Assembly (NCBI GenBank): GCA_015063645.1
Contig: SVTS01000010.1
Span: forward strand, 1-51,742
Length of the DNA: 51,742 nt
Reading direction: 5' to 3'
From: Oscillospiraceae bacterium
Lineage (GTDB): Bacteria > Bacillota > Clostridia > Oscillospirales > CAG-272
The position numbers and the translations under genes are program-made. The notes below the pieces were generated by a model, which had not been told where the DNA came from, did no database searches, and saw nothing but the letters and a program-made list of their open reading frames with translations. This document shows, piece by piece, positions 39,750-47,722 of this stretch (position 1 is the stretch's first letter; each line of letters starts with the position of its first letter).

Positions 39750-42182
39750 ATGTATTCACTGTGGAAGCATTACAACAAAGAATATGCTCCCTTGGAGCAC
39801 GCTAATCCGCCCGCATTTCCCTGGAACAGGGAGCACCGCGAGGACGTACCCCGCTACATCATGGGCGGAGACGGCTACTGGTACAATCCCGCGGCGGGGG
39901 ATTCCGGCAAGGCTCTCCTGAGCTGTACGGGAGATCTGATGTGCGAGCCGCGTATGACGAACGCCTGCCGCTTCGGCGACAGCTATTTCTTCCATCCGCT
40001 TTTCAGATATGTGCGCGGTATCTTCAAAAACTCCGACTTCTGCGTCGCCAATCTGGAGACGACGCTGAGCGACAGTACGCCCTATGCGGGGGAGTATCAC
40101 CGTATCGAAGATAAGTTCCATTGCAATGCCCCGAAGTGCTATCTGGATGCGCTCCGCTATGCGGGATTCGACGCCATGATGACCGCCAACAACCACAGCT
40201 GCGACTCGGGCATCACGGGGCTTTTTGAGACGATGGATGCGCTGGAAGAGTATAATTTTTTGTACACCGGAACGTTCCGGACACCGGATGACGAGCGGGT
40301 TTTGTTCGTCCGCATAAACGGTATCCGCACCGCGTTTCTCTCCTGCAGCTGTCATTATAACGGGCGCGATACGTCCACCTTTACCCCCGAAGGCGTGAAT
40401 ACGGTACTGAATAAATTCTCGAAGGAGAAGGTACTCCGGGACGTGAGATACGCCCGGGAACGGGGGGCGGAGTGTATCATCTGCTACATCCATTGGGGTA
40501 TTGATTACGATCTGGAACCGGGGGAGAAGCAGCTTGCTGCTCTGGCTGAACTGAAGGAATGCGGCGTGGATTACATCGTCGGCAGTCATACCCACTGCCT
40601 CCAGCGGCACGATTATGCACAGGCGGAGGACGGACGGCGGATCCCCATGATGTTTTCCATGGGCAATTTTGTGACCAATGAGCCGAAAGAACTGTGCAGG
40701 CACACGGGCATTCTGCAGCTGCTTCTCACAAGGGAAAACGGCGGTATTTCAATCCGGGAATACTTCATCCCCTGCTACGTTTTTGACGCCTTTGAGACGG
40801 GGCGCTTCTGCGTTGTGCCCACGGATCCGCTGCTGAACGGCGGATTTGCCGTGCCGAAACTGCAGGAGGCGGAGGCATATGTCCGGGAGCGCGTGGGGGA
40901 TGAGATAGCATTTCTGCCTGCCGTTTCGCTGATGCTCTCCGACCTGTGCGGTATCATGGGAGCGGAAAAACCGGCGGATCTGCCGGATCGGACGGTGACA
41001 AAACTGGCGGTGCATGTATCGCCCTGCTGCCCCGGCGGCGTGTATTTCTCCGACGGAACGGAGACCAGATTTGAAACGCAGGAGCTTCGCCGCCGAGAAC
41101 TTGCCGCCATCGTGCGGACGGAGCCGCTGGAGGATCTGCCCTGCGTGATCGTACCGGATGTAAAACAGGCGTATCTGCGGGCGTGTGAAGCGGTGAGGCA
41201 GATGATCCGTACCCGCATCAGCGGCGCGAAGATCATCCTGGTCGCCGGAAATGAGGGGAAGACCCTGACGGGGGAGATGCTGGGCGAAGCACTGAAACAG
41301 CACGCCGGCACCCTGACGGTCCGGGACGGCTATGAGATCGACACCGCTCCGTGGCTGGATCTGCATCCATATCACGAATTCTGCGTGCAGCAGCTGCGCG
41401 CCGATCATCCCTTTGGTGCGGAGTGCGCGGTGCGCGCTGTCGCGCCGGATGTGTGCGTGATCACCTCCGCGACAGCGGATCTGCCCGCCATCGCGGCTGG
41501 CATGCGTCCGGGAAGTATTCTCTTCGCAAACGGCGCGGATGCCGCGTTGACGGATGCGCTGGCGCAGCTGGATACATCCCACATCATCGTGCATATCGGG
41601 CAGCAGACGGACGTATCCGTCCCGGGACTGCCGTTCAGTTATATGAAAAAATACGCCTCTGCGGCGTATGCGTGCAGTATTTTTCTTGGCGTACCCGCCG
41701 AAAAAGCCGAGACGGCGATCAGGGCATACCGACCCGGCGGATATACGCAGAACATCCTGCAGGCGGACGGCGTGACGCTGATTCTGCAGTGCGCCTGCCG
41801 TTCCGCCGATGCCGCGCTTTCCGCGGCGGATGCGCTGGCGGGGATCAGCGGACGGAAGCTGGCAGTGCTGGGTGATGCGGACGGCGAAAATACGCCGCAG
41901 ATGCGGCGCTCTCTTGCCGAAGCGGTTCTCCGTGCAGGTGCGGAAATGATATTCTGCCCGGAAGCCTATGGGGCGGACATCCGTGAAGCGGCAGGGGATG
42001 CGGAGATCATCTGCGCCGAGGGCGGTGCTCTGGAACGCGCGTTGGCGGATCGGCTGTCGGAGGGGGATGCGCTCCTCTTCTGCGGCGGCAGAAAGATGCA
42101 GTTCTGCACAGCGGTGCGCCGTCTGTTCGGTCTGACGGAGGGCTATATCCCCAACTGCGAACACTGGCGTATTCCGCGGTGA
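39750..42182 (+). CDS. CapA-like metallophosphatase fused to a MurF-like ligase domain
   Basis: Residues about 55-370 are a CapA/PGA-synthesis metallophosphatase-like domain: LLSCTGDLMCEPRM, FCVANLETTLSD, MTANNHSCDSG, CYIHWGIDYDLEP, VGSHTHCLQRHDY and MFSMGNFVTNEP, with the usual metal ligands. Residues about 480-810 resemble Mur ligases, mainly MurF: P-loop VAGNEGKTLTGEML, YACSIFLGVPAEKAETAI, RPGGYTQNILQADGVTLI, KLAVLGDADGE and a closing LLFCGGRKMQFCTAV. The MurF DSYNA motif is replaced by LQCAC, so ligase activity is uncertain. In poly-gamma-glutamate systems CapA works with the Mur-ligase-like CapB; a fusion of both functions is coherent with that. No signal peptide is seen. It follows the toroid gene by 33 bp. 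Confidence 0.85.
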   Translation: MYSLWKHYNKEYAPLEHANPPAFPWNREHREDVPRYIMGGDGYWYNPAAGDSGKALLSCTGDLMCEPRMTNACRFGDSYFFHPLFRYVRGIFKNSDFCVANLETTLSDSTPYAGEYHRIEDKFHCNAPKCYLDALRYAGFDAMMTANNHSCDSGITGLFETMDALEEYNFLYTGTFRTPDDERVLFVRINGIRTAFLSCSCHYNGRDTSTFTPEGVNTVLNKFSKEKVLRDVRYARERGAECIICYIHWGIDYDLEPGEKQLAALAELKECGVDYIVGSHTHCLQRHDYAQAEDGRRIPMMFSMGNFVTNEPKELCRHTGILQLLLTRENGGISIREYFIPCYVFDAFETGRFCVVPTDPLLNGGFAVPKLQEAEAYVRERVGDEIAFLPAVSLMLSDLCGIMGAEKPADLPDRTVTKLAVHVSPCCPGGVYFSDGTETRFETQELRRRELAAIVRTEPLEDLPCVIVPDVKQAYLRACEAVRQMIRTRISGAKIILVAGNEGKTLTGEMLGEALKQHAGTLTVRDGYEIDTAPWLDLHPYHEFCVQQLRADHPFGAECAVRAVAPDVCVITSATADLPAIAAGMRPGSILFANGADAALTDALAQLDTSHIIVHIGQQTDVSVPGLPFSYMKKYASAAYACSIFLGVPAEKAETAIRAYRPGGYTQNILQADGVTLILQCACRSADAALSAADALAGISGRKLAVLGDADGENTPQMRRSLAEAVLRAGAEMIFCPEAYGADIREAAGDAEIICAEGGALERALADRLSEGDALLFCGGRKMQFCTAVRRLFGLTEGYIPNCEHWRIPR

Positions 42183-42199
42183 GTGTATCGCACAAACCC

Positions 42200-42265
42200 G
42201 TAGGGGCGCATCATGATGCGCCCGCTTTGCTCCAACAGAACGGGCGATTCATGAATCGCCCCTAC
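42200..42265. repeat. 66-bp element with terminal inverted repeats and two palindromes
   Basis: GTAGGGGCG at 42200 is the inverse of CGCCCCTAC ending at 42265. Inside are two perfect 20-bp palindromes, GGGCGCATCATGATGCGCCC and GGGCGATTCATGAATCGCCC. It looks like a MITE- or REP-type element between the CapA-like gene and the next toroid-like gene. No ORF is present. Confidence 0.75.
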
Positions 42266-42285
42266 AAAAGAACGGAAGTGATTCT

Positions 42286-43191
42286 ATGCGAAAACTGAGC
42301 GCGGAACAGCTGGAAATAATGGACACATGGATGCGGGCAAACGCCCGCCCGTATGATCTGGCGAAGTGGGAATATGTGCGGGGACGCGGCACAAAGGAAG
42401 CCATCGTCCGGGAGATGCTCCGTTATCAGAATCCGGACGGCGGTATGGGAAACGGATTTGAGGCGGACGTACTTCTGCCGCTGTCCGCGGCGATTCCAAC
42501 GGCGGAGGCGATTTTTCAGGCGTATGAGTATGGGCTGGACGCGTCCGCTCCCTGGTTTGCGCGGATTCTGGCGTATTTTGAAAATACCGTGCAGGATATT
42601 CCGAAATACTGGGAGGACACCCCAAAAGAAGCCATGGAGTATCCTCACGCACCCTGGTGGCAGTGGGCTCCGTGCACGGTGTTCAATCCCAATCCCTGCG
42701 GCGTGGTGGCGTCGGCGTTTATCCGGCACGGCAGTCCGTCCCAGAAAGAGCTGGGCATGCGGATCGCGGATGACTGTCTGCGGCTGCTTCTGAGCGAGGA
42801 TTTCTGCGGCGATCATGACACGCTGAATATGCTGGCGCTGGTGGAGGCGCTGACGGCGGTGGAATCCCCTTTGATTGGTGAAGCAGTGCTCCGTGCAGTG
42901 CGCCGCAGGATCGTGGAAAACACCAGCTTTGAGCGGGAAAAATGGCGGAGCTATAATTTCTGCCCGCTGGATTTTGTGTATTCTCCCGATTCGCCCTGGC
43001 TTTCCGCGGTGGAGCGCGGCGTGGAGGATGTGTTTGATTTCTGGCTGGACACCGTCGGCGGGGACGGCGTGTGGATGCCCAATTTCTCCTGGGGAGAGGA
43101 CAGCGATGTATCCCGGCAGGTGACGCAGAACTGGAAAGGATATATTACCGTAAGGCGGGTAAAAATCCTGCAGGCGTTCGGTCGGGCGTAA
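42286..43191 (+). CDS. unknown alpha/alpha-toroid-like protein, second in the locus
   Basis: The 301 residues begin MRKLSAEQLEIMDTWMRANA. Helical repeats with QNPDGGMGNGFEADV, LDASAPWFARILAYFE, PPLDFVYSPDSPWL-like WRSYNFCPLDFVYSPDSP and GGDGVWMPNFSWGED fit a terpenoid-cyclase/prenyltransferase-like toroid. It is not close in sequence to the 378-residue protein at 38580 but shares the repeat logic. No catalytic motif is certain. The ribosome site is GGAAGTGATTCT. The 66-bp palindromic element lies just upstream, and a strong bidirectional terminator follows. Confidence 0.78.
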   Translation: MRKLSAEQLEIMDTWMRANARPYDLAKWEYVRGRGTKEAIVREMLRYQNPDGGMGNGFEADVLLPLSAAIPTAEAIFQAYEYGLDASAPWFARILAYFENTVQDIPKYWEDTPKEAMEYPHAPWWQWAPCTVFNPNPCGVVASAFIRHGSPSQKELGMRIADDCLRLLLSEDFCGDHDTLNMLALVEALTAVESPLIGEAVLRAVRRRIVENTSFEREKWRSYNFCPLDFVYSPDSPWLSAVERGVEDVFDFWLDTVGGDGVWMPNFSWGEDSDVSRQVTQNWKGYITVRRVKILQAFGRA

Positions 43192-43233
43192 AATGGAGGT
43201 GTTGCATTTGTTAAATGCAACACCTCCATTTTT
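43192..43233. terminator. bidirectional terminator
   Basis: A perfect 18-bp stem (43192-43209 with 43213-43230, loop GTT) is followed by T on the plus strand and by A-derived T on the minus strand. It separates the convergent toroid-like gene (plus) and SGNH hydrolase gene (minus). Confidence 0.9.
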
Positions 43234-43242
43234 CGCGTCTTT

Positions 43243-44328
43243 TCAGATTCCCCAATCCCGGGACGCGGCGTACAGCGCTTCTGCCCAGACGGCGCTTCCC
43301 TCATCGTTTGGATGTCCGCCGTAGCGGGCGATCTGGGGTGTTTCCGGGGATGCGGAGAGGATGGGACTCACATCCACATACCCGTCAGCACGTGCGGCGA
43401 GGGTGTCGCGGATGTATGCGTTCACGGTGTGCCATTTTTCCAGCCGTTCTCCTGTCTGATCAAAGGGCGGCAGGGACTGGATCACCACGCGGACGCCTGC
43501 TTTTTTCAGGCGCGTGACGATACAGGTCAGATTTTCGATGATCGAAGCGGCGGAATATCCCTTTTGAATATCGTTGACTCCCAGACAGAGGATCACAAGA
43601 TCATTCTGCTTTGCCTTGTACAGCCATACACCGTCAGTCGCCGCATCGGCGGCGCGGGCGTAGCCGATGCCGATGTTCCAGTAGGCGTTCTCCGGACCGA
43701 TCATCTCCGCCAGCCGGGCGTTCCAGTGCAGATAGGAATTCATCGTCGCGCCGATGCCCTGGGTGATGGAATCGCCGAGGAACGCAATTTTCGTCTTCAC
43801 ATCCCGGCGGCAGCCGATCATGGACGGCAGGGGAACGTGGGTGTCGCTGATCCACCGCCCGTCTTTTTCCAGAAATGTGGCGAGGCGTGTCTCCGGATGG
43901 AACGGCACGCGCTCCCGCCCGCGGAATTCGATCTCCAGACAGAGAAATTCACCTGCCTGTGCGTCCAGGATAAAGGGATCCGTGCAGTACATCTCGCCCG
44001 GTGAGACGGATTTTGTGGTATTGCCGCCGAAGGTCAGCGTCTGCATCACCGCCGGATCGGCGGGATCCTGCATGCCGCATGCGGGGACGATTCCGCCGCG
44101 GAGGGACAGAATCTCCCATGCGCCGCAGGGCATGTTGCGGACGGAGATGCTTCCGTCGGAGAAGGTGCTGTCCGTGGTATTGGAGAAGAGCAGGGAATAC
44201 TCCATCTTCCCGCCGCAGAACAGTTTGTAATACACACGCCCGCGGCGCAGTGTGCCGTCATCCTCATAAAAAGACTGACTGGTGGAGCCGGCGAGGGAGT
44301 TGGATACGTAATTCTTGAAAAATTCCAT
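43243..44328 (-). CDS. SGNH/GDSL hydrolase with N-terminal beta-domain
   Basis: The 361 residues have a beta-rich N-terminal domain (about 1-170, jelly-roll-like, as in acetylxylan-esterase-type proteins) and a C-terminal SGNH domain. Catalytic blocks are GDSITQGIG (about 185-193, nucleophile Ser), the Gly block NIGIGYARAAD, the Asn block LGVNDIQKGY (about 249) and the closing HPNDEG (about 338, with Asp and His). It probably removes acetyl or other acyl groups from carbohydrates. No signal peptide is seen, suggesting a cytoplasmic enzyme. The ATG at 44328 follows CAGGAGGACATACC. Single-gene unit ending at the bidirectional terminator. Confidence 0.92.
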   Translation of the reverse strand: MEFFKNYVSNSLAGSTSQSFYEDDGTLRRGRVYYKLFCGGKMEYSLLFSNTTDSTFSDGSISVRNMPCGAWEILSLRGGIVPACGMQDPADPAVMQTLTFGGNTTKSVSPGEMYCTDPFILDAQAGEFLCLEIEFRGRERVPFHPETRLATFLEKDGRWISDTHVPLPSMIGCRRDVKTKIAFLGDSITQGIGATMNSYLHWNARLAEMIGPENAYWNIGIGYARAADAATDGVWLYKAKQNDLVILCLGVNDIQKGYSAASIIENLTCIVTRLKKAGVRVVIQSLPPFDQTGERLEKWHTVNAYIRDTLAARADGYVDVSPILSASPETPQIARYGGHPNDEGSAVWAEALYAASRDWGI

Positions 44329-44686
44329 GGTATGTCCTCCTGTATGTGTGGATAGGTGGGGAAATGCAGGAAGCTATAAGGGGGTGTGGGGGACGAAGTC
44401 CCCCGCTATAACTAAAAAACGGGGGGGCGCGGGTCTCAGGTGGAGACCTCAAAATGCAAAGCATTTTGAAGCGCTGACCGAGCCGGCAGGCGAGACCGCC
44501 CCTTGCACGCGGCGGTAGCCGCGGAAAAAGCTGCACTTGTGCATAGTGTATACAGTATGTGCTTAAGTTAATGACATTGGGGTCAAGGGGGGCTTGCCCC
44601 CTGAGGGAACGTGCGGTTTCGCTTTGCGTAAGGTGGAGAAAGCTGCACTTTAATCAGTGTTTACTTAAGCCCTCATCTTTCTTTCC
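44329..44686. other. 358-bp non-coding region with hairpins and repeat copy
   Basis: No credible gene is seen. It has hairpins at 44388-44404 (GGGGGAC stem), 44450-44468 (CAAAATGC stem) and around 44586-44602, and the 57-bp dispersed repeat copy B at 44525-44581. A partial third copy (AAAGCTGCACTT ... TTAAG) can be traced at about 44639-44675. Confidence 0.55.
44525..44581. repeat. 57-bp dispersed intergenic repeat, copy B
   Basis: Matches 244-300 with two mismatches and the same orientation. It lies between the starts/ends of the SGNH and AraC genes. Function unknown; see the copy at 244-300. Confidence 0.75.
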
Positions 44687-45403
44687 TCACGTATGTTTCG
44701 GGGATGTGCCGAAGTGGCGCTTGTATGCCCGGCTGAACGGATAGATATCGCTGTAGCCAACGGCGGCGGCGGTCTCCGTGACGCTCCTTCCCTCCCGCAG
44801 AAGATGCCGGGCATTCTCCATACGGATCCGGGTCAGATACGCCGAGGGCGGCATGCCGTAGGCTTCTCTGAATATCCGGCGCAGATAGGCGGCGCTGATG
44901 TGGAATTCTCCTGCTATCCCCTCGCAGTGCAGTGCCGGATCCGCATACTCTGCCCGGATCACCGCAGCCGCACGGCGGGCGATGGGATGAGAAAGCGTAC
45001 CGGTCTCCCGCCAGGATTCCGCCAGCAGGGCATACAGATGCTCCATGATCCGGAGATGGGCATCAGCCGTATCCTGCGCGCGCAGAAATCCGATGGCGCG
45101 GAAATGCTGCTCATGCGCAAAGGGGATCAGCGGACGGGGCGGGGGATTTTCCTGCAGCTGAAAGGAAAACAGCAGGCTTTCCGCCTCTTCCAGACAGGTA
45201 TTGGTGTAGGATGCACCCCGGGGCACGAAAATCGGATGTGCCGCATCGGTGTGCAGGAGCTCCGTGCCGAAATCAAAGCGGAGCCGCCCGCGCAGAGGGA
45301 CGATCACGGAAGCGGCGTAGCGGTCCTTCATGACCAGCTGCTTGCCGACAGGATCGTGCACGCGCAGAATATTGACGAATTCGGTTATGATCAGCCTGTC
45401 CAT
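44687..45403 (-). CDS. AraC-family transcription regulator
   Basis: The 238 residues have an N-terminal cupin-like ligand domain (about 1-110: VMKDRYAASVIVPLRGRLRFDF, HPIFVPRGASYTNTC) and a C-terminal AraC double helix-turn-helix (about 140-235: IAGEFHISAAYLRRIFREAYG, YLTRIRMENARHLLREG, VTETAAAVGYSDIYPFSRAYK). The last helix-turn-helix with the GYSDIYPFSRAYKRHFG signature is typical. It is divergent from the dehydrogenase gene (start 45524), which it likely controls in response to a sugar or related ligand. The ATG at 45403 follows GGAGCGGAG. Confidence 0.94.
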   Translation of the reverse strand: MDRLIITEFVNILRVHDPVGKQLVMKDRYAASVIVPLRGRLRFDFGTELLHTDAAHPIFVPRGASYTNTCLEEAESLLFSFQLQENPPPRPLIPFAHEQHFRAIGFLRAQDTADAHLRIMEHLYALLAESWRETGTLSHPIARRAAAVIRAEYADPALHCEGIAGEFHISAAYLRRIFREAYGMPPSAYLTRIRMENARHLLREGRSVTETAAAVGYSDIYPFSRAYKRHFGTSPKHT

Positions 45404-45454
45404 ACTCCGCTCCTTTCTGTTGCGGTTCGGATAAATTCCGGTGCGCTGCGGCTA

Positions 45455-45483
45455 TTGCCGTCCCGGAATGAATCCTGTATAAT
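45455..45483 (+). promoter_or_regulatory. promoter of the dehydrogenase gene
   Basis: TTGCCG (45455-45460) and TATAAT (45478-45483) are 17 bp apart with TG before the -10. The start codon follows 41 nt later. Confidence 0.65.
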
Positions 45484-45523
45484 AAGGGCAGAATCCCATT
45501 TCAGACACGAAAGGAATCTGCAT

Positions 45524-46246
45524 ATGAATTTTCAGGGAAGATGTGCGATCGTTACCGGTGCCGCGGCGGGCATCGGATTTGCCAGCGCAGAACTGCTGGC
45601 GGAGGGCGGCGCTTCGCTGTATCTCACCGATATTGACGGGGAGAAGCTGGAGGAGTCCGCGCAGAAACTCCGCGAAACGGGCGTGACGGTATACACCGCC
45701 GCAGGCGACGTGGCGGATGAAAAATCGGCGTATGCCGCCGTGGCGGATGCCGCACAGAAATTTGGCAAAATCGACATTCTGGTGAACAATGCGGGGATCT
45801 ACCGCCTGAAGCGTACCTCTTTTGCGGACAGTGAGCCGGATACATGGCGGCGGAAGATCGACGTGAACATCTACGGCACGCTGTACTATACCCACGCGGT
45901 TCTGCCCCATATGCTGAAAGCCGGCTACGGCAGAATCGTGAATCTGTCCTCCGTGGCGGCGGTGTACGGCATCGCCATGATGACGGATTACTCCATGACG
46001 AAAGGCGCGATACTGGGCTTCACCAAAGCGCTGGCGAAGGAAGTCACCGCCAGCGGCATCACGGTGAATGCAGTATCCCCCGGCAGTATCAGCGACGATC
46101 CGGACAAAATGCCGAATCATTCCTTTATGGGACGTTCGGGCAGTTTCAGAGAATGCGCGCAGGTAATTGCGTTTCTGGCAAGTGAGGAGGCGAGCTACGT
46201 CTCCGGTCAGAACTACATCGTGGACGGCTGCCGCAAGCTGATGTGA
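45524..46246 (+). CDS. short-chain dehydrogenase/reductase (FabG-like)
   Basis: The start at 45524 (MNFQGRCAIVTGAAAGIG) follows GAAAGGAATCTGC. The 240 residues form a classical SDR: NAD(P) loop TGAAAGIG (11-18), NNAG near 87-90, active-site VNLSSVAAVYG and YSMTK (Tyr and Lys near 157 and 161), and NAVSPGSI. The Asp/charged residue after the second strand (YLTDIDGEKL) suggests NAD preference. Substrate unknown; the divergent AraC regulator and local sugar genes point to a sugar or sugar-acid oxidoreductase rather than fatty-acid synthesis. Confidence 0.93.
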   Translation: MNFQGRCAIVTGAAAGIGFASAELLAEGGASLYLTDIDGEKLEESAQKLRETGVTVYTAAGDVADEKSAYAAVADAAQKFGKIDILVNNAGIYRLKRTSFADSEPDTWRRKIDVNIYGTLYYTHAVLPHMLKAGYGRIVNLSSVAAVYGIAMMTDYSMTKGAILGFTKALAKEVTASGITVNAVSPGSISDDPDKMPNHSFMGRSGSFRECAQVIAFLASEEASYVSGQNYIVDGCRKLM

Positions 46247-46337
46247 TACTCACATTATAAACGCAATCGCGCGGCTTGTCAAGGGGAAAGGAAATTTCTG
46301 CGTTTGAGATGCGTCACCTTCCCTGAACATTCCGGGC

Positions 46338-46390
46338 AAATACAGCAATAAGTGCTGTGCAGATTTCGAAAATCCGCACAGCACTTTATC
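46338..46390. terminator. shared terminator, also a member of a palindromic repeat family
   Basis: AAGTGCTGTGC (from 46350) pairs with its near-complement ending at 46385; inner bases AGATTT and AAAT also pair. It separates the convergent dehydrogenase and glycosyltransferase genes. Nearly the same palindrome recurs at 49941-49990 and, degraded, at 48832-48860. Confidence 0.75.
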
Positions 46391-46400
46391 TGTGTTCAAC

Positions 46401-47531
46401 TCAAATGGATTTCCCCGCAAGTCCCATGACAAAATCACAAACATTCTTTGTGGAATCGGGGCGGCGGAGATCCTGAATGCAGGCGCGCATGGCAGCCATG
46501 CGGTTCTCGTTTTCAAAGAGGCGGCAGACCAGCTCTTCCACGGTGCACATCTTGTTGACGGCGACGGCGGTGCCGTTGTTCAGAAGAAACTCCATGTTCC
46601 GCGTCTCCTGACCGGGGATGGGATTCACGATGATCATCGGCAGCTGTTTTGCCAGCGCCTCGGAGGTGGTCAGCCCGCCCGGCTTGGTCACAATGCAGTC
46701 GGAGGCGTCCATCAGACGGTCCACATAGTCCACAAATCCCAGATTCAGCACCTTGCGGCGGGTCTGCAGACTGTCGATCTGCGCTTTTGCGTGGGCGTTG
46801 TTGCCGCATACGCAGATGATCTGGAAATCGATGCCCGTTTCAAGCTGATCCAGCATGGTCAGCGTGTCGGTCATGTTGCCGTAGCCCATACTGCCGCCCA
46901 TCAGCAGAAGCGTGGGCAGATGCGGATCCAGCTCCAGCGACCGGCGCGCCTCCTCTTTCGAAACGGAGACGGAGAATTTCGGATGAATCGGGATGCCGAA
47001 ATCCCGCAGCTGTTCCTGCCGGAATCCCTTGCGGTACGCCTGATGGCGCAGCGCCATGGACGGGATGACCACATAATCGTTGGACGTGCAGTCCTCCCAG
47101 TAGGGATGGAACGTGAAATCCGTGAGAATTCCCACGGTGGGGACAGTGATCTTCTTCTCGCGCTTGAGCACGTCCAGAATCAGCCCGGCGAAAGGATGGG
47201 TGAAGATCACCGCATCCGGCGCGGCAAGGCGCAGATAGTCCCGGATCTCCAGAACGAACGGCATCTGTACGATCTGGGCGGGGGTGAATTCCATTTCTTT
47301 CAGCGTTCGGCGTTTTTCCGCCAGTCTGTATCCCAGCTTCCAGGCATTTTTGGCGTGGGAGGAGAACCAGAGGTAGGATTTGTTGATGGATTTCATCACC
47401 GCGGGGGAGACGTATCCGTAGGTGTCCAGAATTTCCGCCTGCACACCGTTGGCGGTGAAATAATCCCGCATGGCGCGGGCTGTGGAATTGTGACCCTCAC
47501 CGGCGGTGACGGACATAATGATAATTTTCAT
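46401..47531 (-). CDS. processive diacylglycerol glycosyltransferase-like (UgtP/MGDG synthase family)
   Basis: The start at 47531 (MKIIIMSVTAGEGHNS) follows CTCGGAGGGTTCT. The 376 residues match the MGDG-synthase/GT28 group: N-terminal AGEGHNSTARAM, ILDTYGYVSP, VIFTHPFAGLILD and GILTDFTFHPYW, then the C-terminal donor-binding half with LLLMGGSMGYGNM, VCGNNAHAKAQI, LGFVDYVDRLMDASD and TKPGGLTTSEALAKQLPMI. It transfers a sugar from a nucleotide sugar to diacylglycerol, giving glycolipids and lipoteichoic acid anchors. Acts at the inner face of the membrane. Confidence 0.93.
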   Translation of the reverse strand: MKIIIMSVTAGEGHNSTARAMRDYFTANGVQAEILDTYGYVSPAVMKSINKSYLWFSSHAKNAWKLGYRLAEKRRTLKEMEFTPAQIVQMPFVLEIRDYLRLAAPDAVIFTHPFAGLILDVLKREKKITVPTVGILTDFTFHPYWEDCTSNDYVVIPSMALRHQAYRKGFRQEQLRDFGIPIHPKFSVSVSKEEARRSLELDPHLPTLLLMGGSMGYGNMTDTLTMLDQLETGIDFQIICVCGNNAHAKAQIDSLQTRRKVLNLGFVDYVDRLMDASDCIVTKPGGLTTSEALAKQLPMIIVNPIPGQETRNMEFLLNNGTAVAVNKMCTVEELVCRLFENENRMAAMRACIQDLRRPDSTKNVCDFVMGLAGKSI

Positions 47532-47632
47532 AGAACCCTCCGAGTGGGAGAAGTGGATGGTTTTATTATAACGGAACAAGGCTTTTTTGTCAAGTGGATA
47601 GGCGCAAAAGCATAGATTGTCCCTGTGCCATC

Positions 47633-47661
47633 TTGACAAAAAGATAAAATATTGCTATAAT
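47633..47661 (+). promoter_or_regulatory. consensus promoter of the sugar kinase gene
   Basis: TTGACA (47633-47638) and TATAAT (47656-47661) are 17 bp apart, with TGC before the -10. This is the best promoter in the window, in line with the codon-optimised look of the gene. Confidence 0.9.
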
Positions 47662-47722
47662 ATATAATGAAATAATTTGTGGCAAATTCTTTGCCGCGAC
47701 AAATATAAAGGAGGTTTTCCCG

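Noticed and set aside
44693-45523. Long N-terminal extension of the dehydrogenase
   Set aside because: The open frame upstream of 45524 runs antisense to the AraC gene; the SDR fold begins at 45524 with a proper ribosome site and promoter.
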